From positions 62,001-126,000 of the forward strand of contig NZ_AUEW01000004.1 of the NCBI RefSeq assembly GCF_000426185.1: 64,000 bases of DNA, given 5' to 3'. Within the stretch, counting starts at the first letter, position 1, and every line of letters begins with the position of its first letter. The notes beneath the pieces were generated by a model. It ran no database searches, had not been told where the DNA came from, and saw only the letters and a program-made list of their open reading frames with translations. The stretch comes from Cellulomonas sp. URHD0024 (GTDB lineage Bacteria; Actinomycetota; Actinomycetes; Actinomycetales; Cellulomonadaceae). Below, piece by piece: positions 43,193 to 51,924 of this stretch. Position numbers and translations under genes: made by a program.

Positions 43193-46100
43193 TCAGCGCC
43201 GGAAGGCGGTCTCCACCAGGGTGGCCTGCTGCGCCTGGTGCTTCTTGGCCGAGCCGGCCGCCGGCGAGGCCGACTCCTTCCGGGAGATCACGCGCAGCGT
43301 GCGGCCGAGCAGCTGGGGCAGGTGCATGGACAGGAACGTCCAGGGGCCCTGGTTGCCCGGCTCGTCCTGCACCCAGACCAGCTCGGCTCCCTCGAACGGC
43401 GCGACCGCGGCGCGGGCCGCGTCGACGTCGAGCGGGTACAGCTGCTCGAGCCGGACGATCGCGGTGTGCTCGTCTCCCGACTTCACGCGCTCGGCGAGCA
43501 GGTCCCAGTAGACCTTGCCCGAGCAGAGCAGGACGCGGTCGACCTGCCCCGCCTTGGCGGCGGCGAGGTCGTCGCCGATCACGGTCCGGAACGTGCCGGT
43601 GGTGAAGTCCTCGATCGGCGACGAGGCGGCCTTGAGCCGCAGCATCGACTTCGGCGTGAACACGATGAGCGGCTTGCGCGGGCGGTCGTAGGCCTGACGA
43701 CGCAGCAGGTGGAAGTGCGACGCCGGCGTCGACGGCTGCGCGATCACCATGTTGTCCTCGGCCGCGAGCTGCAGGAACCGCTCGATGCGCGCGGACGAGT
43801 GGTCGGGTCCCTGACCCTCGTAGCCGTGCGGCAGCAGGAGGACGACCGACGAGCTCTGCGCCCACTTCTGCTCGGCCGACGAGATGAACTCGTCGATGAT
43901 CGTCTGCGCCCCGTTGACGAAGTCGCCGAACTGGGCCTCCCAGAGGACGAGCGCGTCGGGCCGCTCGACCGAGTAGCCGTACTCGAAGCCGAGGCACGCG
44001 TACTCCGAGAGGGAGGAGTCGTAGACCCAGAACTTCGCCTGGTCGGCAGACAGGTAGAGCAGGGGCGTCCACTCGGCGCCCGTCTCGCGGTCGTGCATGA
44101 CCGCGTGGCGCTGGACGAACGTACCGCGACGCGAGTCCTGGCCGGCGAGCCGGACGGGCGTGCCCTCGACCAGCAACGACCCGAACGCGAGGAGCTCGCC
44201 GTAGCCCCAGTCGATACCGCCCTCGCGGCTCATCTGCTCCCGCTTGGCCAGCAGCTGTGCGAGCTTGGGGTGGACCGTGAAGCCCTCCGGCGGACGCACG
44301 TGCGCCCGGCCGATCCGCTCCAGCATCCCGGCGTCGACGGCGGTCTTCCAGCCGACCATCACCCCGGCGTCCTCGAGCTGCGACTCCGGACGCTCCAGGC
44401 CCTTCACGGCCTGGTCCGGCGGCGCGTAGCTGTCGTCACGGGTCTCGGCGAACACGCGCTCGAGCTGGTTCTGGTAGTCCTGCAGCGCCTGCTCGGCGTC
44501 GGTGATGGTCAGGTCGCCGCGCGCCACCAGCGTCTCGGTGTAGAGCTTGCGCACCGAGCGCTTGGCCTCGATCAGGTTGTACATGAGCGGCTGGGTCATC
44601 GAGGGGTCGTCGCCCTCGTTGTGACCGCGGCGGCGGTAGCAGACCATGTCGATGATGACGTCGCGGTCGAACTGCTCGCGGTACTCGAACGCCAGCTCGG
44701 CCACCCGGACGCACGCCTCGGGGTCGTCGCCGTTCACGTGGAAGACCGGCACCTGCAGGCCCTTGGCCACGTCGGTCGCGTACTGCGAGGAGCGTGACGA
44801 CGACGGCCCGGTGGTGAAGCCGACCTGGTTGTTGATGATCACGTGGATGGTGCCGCCGGTGCGGTACCCGCGCAGCTGCGCGAGGTTGAGCGTCTCGAAG
44901 ACGACTCCCTGCCCCGCGAACGCGGCATCGCCGTGGATAAGGATCGGCAGCACGGAGAAGCCGTCGCCACCCAGGTCGATGCGGTCCTGCTTGGCGCGGA
45001 CGATGCCCTCGAGGACCGGGTTGACGGCCTCCAGGTGGGACGGGTTGGCGGCCAGGTAGACCGACGTCGTCGCGCCGGACTGGGCCGTGAACGTGCCCTC
45101 CGTGCCCAGGTGGTACTTCACGTCGCCCGAGCCCTGGACCGACTTCGGGTCCTGGTTCCCCTCGAACTCGCGGAAGATCTGCCCGTAGGACTTGCCGGCG
45201 ATGTTCGCCAGGATGTTCAGGCGGCCACGGTGGGCCATCCCGATGCCGACCTCGTCCAGACCGTTGTCGGCCGCCTTCGACAGGATTGCGTCGAGCAGCG
45301 CGATGACGGACTCCCCGCCCTCGAGCGAGAACCGCTTCTGGCCGACGTACTTGGTCTGCAGGAACGTCTCGAACGCCTCCGCCGCGTTGAGCCGGCGCAG
45401 GATCCGCAGCTGGTCCTCACGGGGCGTGCGGGTGTACCCGGACTCGAGCCGCTCCTGCAGCCAGCGCCGCTGGCGCGGGTCCTGCAGGTGCATGTACTCG
45501 CTGCCCACGGTCCGGCAGTACGAGTCGCGCAGCAGACCCAGGACCTCGCGGAGCTTGGCCCGGGGCTTGCCCGTGAACCCACCGGTCGGGAAGGTGCGGT
45601 CCAGGTCCCAGAGCGTCAGGCCATGGGTCTGCACGTCCAGGTCGGGATGCTTGCGCTGGCGGTAGGCGAGCGGGTCGGTGTCCGCCATCAGGTGGCCGCG
45701 CGAACGGTAGGCGTGGATCAGCTCGGCGATGCGGGCGGGCTTGATCGCCTCGGCGTCCGGGTCGTTGGACTCGCGGACCCAACGCACCGGCTCGTACGGC
45801 ACGCGCAGGGCGGCGAAGACGCGGTCGTAGAAGCCGTCCTCGCCGAGCAGCTTGCGGGCGATGATGCGCAGGAAGTCGCCCGACTGCGCACCCTGGATGA
45901 TCCGGTGGTCGTACGTCGAGGTGAGCGTCAGCACCTTCGAGACGCCCATCTTGTTCAGCGCCTCCTCGGAGGTGCCCGCGAACTCGGCCGGGTAGTCCAT
46001 GGCGCCGACGCCGACGATGGTGCCCTGGCCCTGCATGAGGCGGGGGACCGAGTGGACGGTGCCGATCGTGCCCGGGTTGGTCAGCGAGATCGTCGTGCCC

Positions 46101-46990
46101 GCGAAGTCGTCGACCGAGAGCTTGTTGCCGCGCGCCCGGCGCACGACGTCCTCGTACGCGGCCCAGAAGCCGGCGAAGTCGAGGGTCTCGCACTTCTTGA
46201 TCGACGGGACCAGCAGCTGGCGTGTGCCGTCCGGCTTGGCCAGGTCGATCGCGATGCCGACGTTCACGTGCGCCGGCGTCAGGATGCTCGGCTTGTCGTC
46301 GGCGACCGTGAAGGAGGCGTTCATCGCCGGCATCTCGGACAGCGCCTCGACCATCGCGAAGCCGATCAGGTGCGTGAACGAGATCTTGCCGCCGCGCCCC
46401 CGGGCGAGGTGGTTGTTGATGACGATCCGGTTGTCGACCATCAGCTTGGCGGGCACGGCACGCACGGAGGTCGCGGTCGGGACGTCGAGCGAGGCCTCCA
46501 TGTTCGTCACGACCCGCGCGGCCGGGCCCCGCAGCTTCTGGACGTCGTCCGTGGCGTCCCTCTGCGCTGCGTCGTCGTGCTGCGGGCGCTGCGCGACCTG
46601 CGCGTAGGGCGCCGTCGACGGCTGGGCGGTCGCGATCGGCGAGGTGGTCGTGGGCGGCTCGACGAACGACGGAGCGGCAGGCGCGGAGGACGGCGCGACA
46701 TGGGCGCCCTGCTGGCGCGGCGGCGGGATCTGCGCGGGCGCGACGAGCGGCGTGGACCTCACGGAGACGCGACCCTCGGCACCGACAGCTGCGCCGTTGG
46801 TGGCAGCCGGTGCTGGGGCCTGGGTGCCGTTGGTGGCGGGCTCTTCGGGCTTGTAGCCCTCGAAGAAGTCCCACCACGCGGGGTCCACCGCGTTCTTGTC
46901 CTTGAGGTACTGCTGGTACAGCTCGTCGACGAGCCACTCGTTCGCTCCGAAGACGGCGCGCACCGAGTCGGGATCGGCCTTCTGGGTCAC
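43193..46990 (-). CDS. kgd: Multifunctional 2-oxoglutarate decarboxylase/dehydrogenase (Kgd)
   Basis: This 1265-aa fusion is the actinobacterial E1o of the TCA cycle. The N-terminal SucA peptide (VFGANEWLVDELYQQYLKD) leads to a Pro/Ala/Thr linker, then an E2-like succinyltransferase domain (about 130-370, with the catalytic TSTYDHRIIQGAQSGDFL). The ThDP-dependent E1 domain has GMAHRGRLNILANIAGKSYG, GDAAFAGQGVVFETLNLAQL and NNQVGFTTGPSSSRSS. There is no lipoyl domain, as is usual. The start is uncertain: GTG at 46990 gives the typical N terminus, and an in-frame start at 47080 would add 30 residues. Confidence 0.95.
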   Translation of the reverse strand: MTQKADPDSVRAVFGANEWLVDELYQQYLKDKNAVDPAWWDFFEGYKPEEPATNGTQAPAPAATNGAAVGAEGRVSVRSTPLVAPAQIPPPRQQGAHVAPSSAPAAPSFVEPPTTTSPIATAQPSTAPYAQVAQRPQHDDAAQRDATDDVQKLRGPAARVVTNMEASLDVPTATSVRAVPAKLMVDNRIVINNHLARGRGGKISFTHLIGFAMVEALSEMPAMNASFTVADDKPSILTPAHVNVGIAIDLAKPDGTRQLLVPSIKKCETLDFAGFWAAYEDVVRRARGNKLSVDDFAGTTISLTNPGTIGTVHSVPRLMQGQGTIVGVGAMDYPAEFAGTSEEALNKMGVSKVLTLTSTYDHRIIQGAQSGDFLRIIARKLLGEDGFYDRVFAALRVPYEPVRWVRESNDPDAEAIKPARIAELIHAYRSRGHLMADTDPLAYRQRKHPDLDVQTHGLTLWDLDRTFPTGGFTGKPRAKLREVLGLLRDSYCRTVGSEYMHLQDPRQRRWLQERLESGYTRTPREDQLRILRRLNAAEAFETFLQTKYVGQKRFSLEGGESVIALLDAILSKAADNGLDEVGIGMAHRGRLNILANIAGKSYGQIFREFEGNQDPKSVQGSGDVKYHLGTEGTFTAQSGATTSVYLAANPSHLEAVNPVLEGIVRAKQDRIDLGGDGFSVLPILIHGDAAFAGQGVVFETLNLAQLRGYRTGGTIHVIINNQVGFTTGPSSSRSSQYATDVAKGLQVPVFHVNGDDPEACVRVAELAFEYREQFDRDVIIDMVCYRRRGHNEGDDPSMTQPLMYNLIEAKRSVRKLYTETLVARGDLTITDAEQALQDYQNQLERVFAETRDDSYAPPDQAVKGLERPESQLEDAGVMVGWKTAVDAGMLERIGRAHVRPPEGFTVHPKLAQLLAKREQMSREGGIDWGYGELLAFGSLLVEGTPVRLAGQDSRRGTFVQRHAVMHDRETGAEWTPLLYLSADQAKFWVYDSSLSEYACLGFEYGYSVERPDALVLWEAQFGDFVNGAQTIIDEFISSAEQKWAQSSSVVLLLPHGYEGQGPDHSSARIERFLQLAAEDNMVIAQPSTPASHFHLLRRQAYDRPRKPLIVFTPKSMLRLKAASSPIEDFTTGTFRTVIGDDLAAAKAGQVDRVLLCSGKVYWDLLAERVKSGDEHTAIVRLEQLYPLDVDAARAAVAPFEGAELVWVQDEPGNQGPWTFLSMHLPQLLGRTLRVISRKESASPAAGSAKKHQAQQATLVETAFRR

Positions 46991-47287
46991 GCTGGGATCG
47001 CCCACTTCCGATGCGGTCCGCGACCGCGTCTCTGCTGGTTCGCATGTCGGCTCACATGCGCGTTCTGTCGATGACAACACTACGGCCTAGGTGCCTCCTG
47101 ACCTGCCTCAGGAGGGGTCCCCGGACGGGATCCGCACGCGTCTTCACCTTGCCGACACCACCGGGTCAACACGGGGCAACGAGGCAGTTCGGGGGACTTC
47201 AAGGCGAGGTTGTCGGCGGCCCTGCGAGGTCATGCGATCGCACGATCGTGCATACGGCGTGAACGGGACGAATCGACGGCCGCCGGG
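46991..47287. other. Kgd upstream region with several palindromes
   Basis: About 297 bp upstream of kgd without a convincing gene. It contains CGCATGT/ACATGCG (47041-47060), CCTCCTGA/TCAGGAGG (47094-47115), and the overlapping palindromes TGCGATCGCA (47233-47242) and GCACGATCGTGC (47240-47251). The CCTCCTGA hairpin could terminate the histidine kinase transcript; the others may be regulator sites. Confidence 0.5.
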
Positions 47288-48358
47288 TCAGGGCTTCGTC
47301 GCCGGCAGCGTGATGCGCATCGTGCACCCGACGTCGGAGTCGGCGACCTCGATACGACCGCCGTGCAGGTCGATGGCCCAGCGCACGATCGCGAGCCCCA
47401 GCCCGGTCCCGCCGGTGGAGCCCTGACCGGTGAGCGCGGGGCTGTTCCCGCGGACGAACCGCTCGAACACGTGGGCCCGCTGGTCCCGCGCGATGCCGGG
47501 TCCGTGGTCGACGACGTCGATCCGGACCTCTCCGCCCACGACGGACGCCTCGAGGCGGACCTCGTCGTCGTCGGGCGAGTGCCGGACCGCGTTGTGCAAC
47601 AGGTTGGCGACGACCTGGTGCAGACGGTCAGGGTCGGCCGGGACGGTGAGGTCCTCGGGAACGACGACGACCGGAAAACGCAGGCGCTTGGCCGAGCCGA
47701 CCAGCATGGCCCCCTCGGCGGCCTCCTCGAGGAACCCGCGCAGGCGCAGGTCGGTCAGCTCGAGGGTGACGTCCCCGGCCTCGAGCCTCGACAGGTCGAG
47801 CAGGTAGGTGACGAGCCTGCCGAGGCGTTCGGTCTGCGCGAGCGCCGCCTGCATGGTCGTCGGGTCGGCCACGCTGACGCCGTCGACGATGTTCTCGAGC
47901 TGCGCCTGCAGGGCGGTGACCGGCGTCCGCAGCTCGTGGGAGACGTTCGCGATGAGCTCGCGCCGGAACGTGTCGGACTGCTCGAGGTCGTCGGCCATGG
48001 TGTTGAAGGCGCTGGCCAGCTGACCGACCTCGTCCATGCTCGTCGCCCGCACCCGCTGGCTGTAGTCGCCGGACGCCATCCGCTGCGCCGCGTGCGTCAT
48101 CTCGCGCAGTGGCGAGGTCATGCCGCGGGCGAGCAGCTGGGTCACGATCAGGGACGCGAGGATCGCGAGCGGCAGCGTCCGGGAGGGGCCGAGGTGCTTC
48201 TGCGTCAGGCCCCACCAGGTGATGGCTGCGGCGAGCGTCACGCTGGCGGCGACGAGGATGCCGAGCTTGATCTTGATCGAGCGGAAGCTGTCGAGCGGGC
48301 GCACGTCGGGGATCCGCGAGCGGCCCGCCTCGCCGCGCACGTGCCGCGGTGCGTTCAC
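47288..48358 (-). CDS. Sensor histidine kinase with very short external loop
   Basis: This 356-aa kinase has two membrane helices (KIKLGILVAASVTLAAAITW and LPLAILASLIVTQLLARGM) separated by only about 10 residues, so it probably senses within or near the membrane. Then come HAMP (TSPLREMTHAAQRMASGDYS), the H box VSHELRTPVTAL, N box HQVVANLLHNAVRHSP and G boxes DHGPGIA and GGTGLGLAIV. The GTG start overlaps the response regulator stop by 4 bp (GTGA), so the pair is coupled. Confidence 0.93.
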   Translation of the reverse strand: MNAPRHVRGEAGRSRIPDVRPLDSFRSIKIKLGILVAASVTLAAAITWWGLTQKHLGPSRTLPLAILASLIVTQLLARGMTSPLREMTHAAQRMASGDYSQRVRATSMDEVGQLASAFNTMADDLEQSDTFRRELIANVSHELRTPVTALQAQLENIVDGVSVADPTTMQAALAQTERLGRLVTYLLDLSRLEAGDVTLELTDLRLRGFLEEAAEGAMLVGSAKRLRFPVVVVPEDLTVPADPDRLHQVVANLLHNAVRHSPDDDEVRLEASVVGGEVRIDVVDHGPGIARDQRAHVFERFVRGNSPALTGQGSTGGTGLGLAIVRWAIDLHGGRIEVADSDVGCTMRITLPATKP

Positions 48359-49134
48359 GCGCCCTGCGTCGCCGCGTCGCCGGTGGCCGTGCCCTCGATC
48401 GGTTCGAACGCGTACCCGACGCCGTGCACGGTGCGGATCAGGTCCGCACCGAGCTTGCGGCGCAGCGCCTTGATGTGCGAGTCGACCGTGCGTGTCCCGC
48501 TGGCGTCGACCCAGTCCCACACCTCGGCGAGCAGGCGCTCACGGGTGAGGACCGTGCGCGGGAACGCCGCGAGCGCCAGCAGCAGGTCGAACTCGGTCGG
48601 TGTCAGGTGCACCTCGGTGTCACCGCGTGTCACGCGTCGCTGCGCGCGGTCGACGGTGACGTCGCCGAACACGAGCGGGGGATCGGGCTGCTCCGCGGCG
48701 ACCATCTCGACCGCCCGCGCAGCCCGCTCGGTGCGCCGCAGGAGCGCCTTCGTGCGCGCGACGAGCTCTCGCATCGAGAACGGCTTGGTCATGTAGTCGT
48801 CCGCGCCGACACCCAGGCCGATCAGCATGTCGGTCTCGTCGTCGCGGGCCGTGAGCATGAGCACCGGCACGGGCCGCTCCGCCTGGATCCGTCGGCACAC
48901 CTCGAGACCGTCGATGCCGGGCAGCATCACGTCGAGCACCACCACGTCGGGCCTGAGGCGGCTCGCCGCGGCGACCCCGGCCAGTCCGTCGCCGGCCGAC
49001 TCGACCGACCAGCCCTCTGCCGAGAGCCGGTGCACGATCGCCTGCGCGATGGCCGGCTCGTCCTCCACCACGAGCACCGTCGTGGAGGCACCTGCCCCGG
49101 GCGCCGTCGTCGGCCCACCGTTCACGTTCGCCAT
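48355..49134 (-). CDS. OmpR-family response regulator
   Basis: This 259-aa protein has a receiver domain with phosphoacceptor Asp in DVVVLDVMLPGIDGLEV, TARDD and K in YMTKPFSMRELVART, and a C-terminal winged helix (LTPTEFDLLLALAAFPRTVL, VDSHIKALRRKLG, IRTVHGVGYAFE). The first 19 residues are a Gly/Ala-rich extension. It is transcribed ahead of its partner kinase. The target regulon is unknown; kgd lies downstream on the same strand. Confidence 0.95.
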   Translation of the reverse strand: MANVNGGPTTAPGAGASTTVLVVEDEPAIAQAIVHRLSAEGWSVESAGDGLAGVAAASRLRPDVVVLDVMLPGIDGLEVCRRIQAERPVPVLMLTARDDETDMLIGLGVGADDYMTKPFSMRELVARTKALLRRTERAARAVEMVAAEQPDPPLVFGDVTVDRAQRRVTRGDTEVHLTPTEFDLLLALAAFPRTVLTRERLLAEVWDWVDASGTRTVDSHIKALRRKLGADLIRTVHGVGYAFEPIEGTATGDAATQGA

Positions 49135-49213
49135 GCCGCCAGAGTGGCACACGGCGCCCGAAATGACGCTCGCACCCCGCCGCCCGACCCTGCGCGGCGC
49201 GTGGCCGTCACCG

Positions 49214-49219
49214 TATGAT
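49214..49219 (+). promoter_or_regulatory. -10 box of the CNNM leader RNA
   Basis: TATGAT is close to the consensus -10 and is the only such box in the region. Transcription would begin about 49225-49227, giving a leader of about 155 nt before the CNNM start. Confidence 0.5.
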
Positions 49220-49229
49220 GTGCCCCACC

Positions 49230-49385
49230 ATGAGCAGCTCAAGTAGCTGCCGGCGTCTTCACCGGTTCAGACCCGGCGGAGCGTGTGCCGGCCACCCGCA
49301 GGTCCTTGCCCAGCTCGTTCTGCAGCCCCACCTCGACGCCGACCCGCGGGTCGGCGTTCCGCTTCAACCGAGGGCGACCGCGTGA
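49230..49385 (+). CDS. 51-codon upstream ORF with five serine codons
   Basis: The ATG frame encodes MSSSSSCRRLHRFRPGGACA and 31 further residues, and its TGA overlaps the GTG of the CNNM gene (GTGA). The five Ser codons are AGC AGC TCA AGT AGC; TCA and AGT are rare in DNA this GC-rich. GCAGCT...AGCTGC can form a small hairpin across them. The remainder has no protein-like features, so it is probably a regulatory upstream ORF rather than a functional protein. Confidence 0.5.
   Translation: MSSSSSCRRLHRFRPGGACAGHPQVLAQLVLQPHLDADPRVGVPLQPRATA
49336..49357 (+). promoter_or_regulatory. Perfect palindrome in the CNNM leader
   Basis: A 22-nt perfect palindrome (left arm ACGCCGACCC at 49336-49345, right arm GGGTCGGCGT at 49348-49357) sits 24 nt before the GTG at 49382. 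It could act as a terminator or pause hairpin. The GAGGG ribosome binding site lies just downstream of it. Confidence 0.7.
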
Positions 49386-50707
49386 TCGCCGAATGGCTCC
49401 TCGTCGCGCTGGGCGTTCTGCTGACGCTCGGAACGGCCGTGTTCGTCGCCAGTGAGTTCTCCCTGGTGACGCTCGACCCGGGCGTCGTCGAGAAGCAGAC
49501 GTCGACCGACGACCGTCGCAGCCAGTCCGTGCTCAAGGCGTTGCGCCGGCTGTCCACCGAGCTCTCGGGCGCTCAGGTCGGCATCACGTTGACCACCGTC
49601 CTGCTCGGGTACACCACCCAGCCCGCCGTCGTGCGTCTCCTGCGGATTCCGCTCGAGGACTCGGCCCTCGGAGCCGTGGTGGGAGGTGTCGTCGCGGCGC
49701 TGCTCGCGATCGTGCTGGTCAACGGCTTCTCGATGGTCGTCGGGGAGCTCATCCCCAAGAACCTCGCCATCAGTCGGCCGCTGGCGACCGCCCGCTCCGT
49801 CGTGCCGTTGCAGCGCGCGTTCACGAGCGCGCTGCGGCCGCTCATCACGTTCTTCAACGGGACGGCCAACGCGCTCCTGCGACGGGTCGGCGTCGAGCCG
49901 CGCGAGGAGCTGTCCGGCGGGCGGTCACCCCAGGAGCTCGCCGCGCTGGTCCGGCGTTCCGCCGAGGTGGGCACCCTCGACTCGTCGACCGCGACGCTGC
50001 TCACCAACTCGATCGACTTCACCCAGCTCACCGCGGTCGACGTCATGACCGACCGCCTGCGGCTCGTGGTGGTGAGCAGGGGCGACTCCGCGGCCGACGT
50101 GATCGCCCTGGCCCGGCGGACCGGGCACTCGCGGTTCCCGGTGATCGGGGACGACAGCGACGACATCGTGGGCCTGGTGCACCTGCGCCGCGCGATCGGC
50201 GTGCCGTACGAGCGTCGCGCGGACGTACCCGCGGGCGCGCTGATGGTCGAGGCGCCGCAGGTTCCCGAGACCGTGCACCTCGGTCCGCTGCTGGTGGGGC
50301 TGCGAGAGCAGGGACTGCAGATGGCCGTCGTCGTCGACGAGTACGGCGGGACGTCGGGCGTCGTGACGCTCGAGGACGTGGTCGAGGAGCTGGTCGGTGA
50401 CGTGGCGGACGAGCACGACCGTCGTCGCCAGACCGCGGCCAGGACCGCGGACGGTTCCTGGCTGCTGCCGGGCGTCACCCGACCCGACGAGCTGACCGAG
50501 ACCACCGGTCTGGAGGTCCCCGCCGACGGTCCCTACGAGACGCTCGGCGGGCTGCTGATGTTCGTGCTCGGCCGGATCCCGGTCGAGGGCGACCACGTCA
50601 CGGTCGGTCGCGTGCGCCTCCAGGTGGACGCCATGGCGGGCCGACGGGTCGAGCGCGTCCGCGTCGCCGAGCTGCCCCCCGTCGACGACCAGGAGGTCGA
50701 GCGATGA
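49382..50707 (+). CDS. CNNM/CorC-type transporter (hemolysin family), first copy
   Basis: This 441-aa protein has an N-terminal DUF21/CNNM domain with four helices (WLLVALGVLLTLGTAVFVAS, SGAQVGITLTTVLLGYTTQP, LLAIVLVNGFSMVVGELIPK), two CBS domains (VDVMTDRLRLVVVSRGDSAA, FPVIGDDSDDIVGLVHLR, VVVDEYGGTSGVVTLEDVVE) and a C-terminal CorC_HlyC domain (EVPADGPYETLGGLLMFVLG). Family members move or sense Mg2+. GAGGG 7 nt before the GTG gives the start. The second copy overlaps by 4 bp. Confidence 0.93.
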   Translation: MIAEWLLVALGVLLTLGTAVFVASEFSLVTLDPGVVEKQTSTDDRRSQSVLKALRRLSTELSGAQVGITLTTVLLGYTTQPAVVRLLRIPLEDSALGAVVGGVVAALLAIVLVNGFSMVVGELIPKNLAISRPLATARSVVPLQRAFTSALRPLITFFNGTANALLRRVGVEPREELSGGRSPQELAALVRRSAEVGTLDSSTATLLTNSIDFTQLTAVDVMTDRLRLVVVSRGDSAADVIALARRTGHSRFPVIGDDSDDIVGLVHLRRAIGVPYERRADVPAGALMVEAPQVPETVHLGPLLVGLREQGLQMAVVVDEYGGTSGVVTLEDVVEELVGDVADEHDRRRQTAARTADGSWLLPGVTRPDELTETTGLEVPADGPYETLGGLLMFVLGRIPVEGDHVTVGRVRLQVDAMAGRRVERVRVAELPPVDDQEVER

Positions 50708-51747
50708 GCGTCGGGGTGGCCTCCGCGATCGCGGCGCTGCTCCTCGCGGCGAACGCGTTCTTCGTCGGTGCCGAGTTCGCCATCATCTCGGCGCGGCGCT
50801 CGTCGATCGAGCCGCTCGCCCGCGCGGGCAACCGTCGGGCCGGCACCGTCCTGTGGGCGATGGAGCACGTGTCGCTCATGCTCGCGTGCGCGCAGCTCGG
50901 CATCACGGTCTGCTCGACCAGCCTCGGCGTCGTGGCCGAGCCCGCGATCGCGCACCTCATCGCGGCACCGCTGGAGTCGTGGGGTGTGAGCCCCGAGATG
51001 GTGCACGTGATCGCCTTCTTCGGGGCCCTGGCGATCGTCGTCTACCTGCACGTCGTATTCGGCGAGATGGTGCCCAAGAACCTCGCGGTCGCCGGCCCGG
51101 AGCGAGCGGTCCTGTGGTTCGGCCCGCCGCTCGTGTGGATCGCCCGGGTGGTCCGGCCCGTGATCACGCTGCTCAACTGGCTCGCCAACCACGCCCTGCG
51201 TGCGGCGGGCGTCGAGCCCAAGGACGAGGTGTCGTCGGCGTTCACGGCACAGGAGGTGCACTCGATCGTGGAGCGCTCCCAGGCGGAGGGTCTGCTCGAC
51301 GACGAGCAGGGCCTGCTCACCGGCGCGATCGAGTTCTCGGACCGCACCGCCGCCGACGTGATGATCGCGCCGGACGAGCTGGTCACCGTCGGGGCGGGGA
51401 GCACTCCCGAGGAGATCGAGCGGCTGGTCGCCAAGACGGGGTTCAGCCGGTTCCCCGTCCTGGACGACCAGGGCGTGCCCACCGGCTACCTGCATCTCAA
51501 GGACGTGCTGTACGCCGAGGAGGCAGACCGGGCCGTCCCCGTACCACAGTGGCGTGTCCGTCCGCTGGCCGTCGTCGGTCCGGACGACGAGGTCGAGGAG
51601 GCGCTCGCGGCGATGCAGCGTTCCGGTTCGCACCTCGCGCGCGTCGACTCGGCGGGGTCGACGGTGGGCGTCGTCTTCCTGGAGGACATCCTGGAGGAGC
51701 TCGTCGGCGAGGTCCGCGACGCGATGCAGCGGGAGCAGATGTCCTGA
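50704..51747 (+). CDS. CNNM/CorC-type transporter, second copy without CorC domain
   Basis: This 347-aa paralogue has the CNNM membrane domain (AIAALLLAANAFFVGAEFAI, QLGITVCSTSLGVVAEPAIA, HVVFGEMVPKNLAVAGPERA) and two CBS domains (ADVMIAPDELVTVGAGSTPE; FPVLDDQGVPTGYLHLKDVL), but stops shortly after EDILEELVGEVRDAM, so it lacks the CorC_HlyC domain of its partner. The two genes overlap (ATGA) and may form a heterodimer. Confidence 0.93.
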   Translation: MSVGVASAIAALLLAANAFFVGAEFAIISARRSSIEPLARAGNRRAGTVLWAMEHVSLMLACAQLGITVCSTSLGVVAEPAIAHLIAAPLESWGVSPEMVHVIAFFGALAIVVYLHVVFGEMVPKNLAVAGPERAVLWFGPPLVWIARVVRPVITLLNWLANHALRAAGVEPKDEVSSAFTAQEVHSIVERSQAEGLLDDEQGLLTGAIEFSDRTAADVMIAPDELVTVGAGSTPEEIERLVAKTGFSRFPVLDDQGVPTGYLHLKDVLYAEEADRAVPVPQWRVRPLAVVGPDDEVEEALAAMQRSGSHLARVDSAGSTVGVVFLEDILEELVGEVRDAMQREQMS

Positions 51748-51924
51748 TCCGGGGTTTTCCCGGCAGTTGTGCCGCGTGTCGGCCACTGTTGTCCCGGTAG
51801 GTGGACTGGACATTCGTCCAGGGACTTGGATGCCTCGCTCTCACCCGTTATGGTTTCGTGACCGCGGTCGCGCGCTCCAATCTTTGCGACACGGATCGAC
51901 AACGCACGGTGGACGGGAGGTGTC
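51748..51924. other. Intergenic region upstream of the M15 peptidase
   Basis: 177 bp. TTATGGT near 51849 could be a -10, giving a 5' UTR of about 60 nt that ends in GGGAGG. I see no complete riboswitch and no small gene. Confidence 0.4.

Noticed and set aside
46991-47080. Extending kgd to the in-frame start at 47080
   Set aside because: The extra 30 residues are unlike Kgd N termini, while the GTG at 46990 gives the expected beginning just before VFGANEWLVDELY; the start remains formally open.
49210-49380. M-box or yybP-ykoY riboswitch before the CNNM genes
   Set aside because: I could not find the conserved core of either class; the region is better described as a leader with an upstream ORF.
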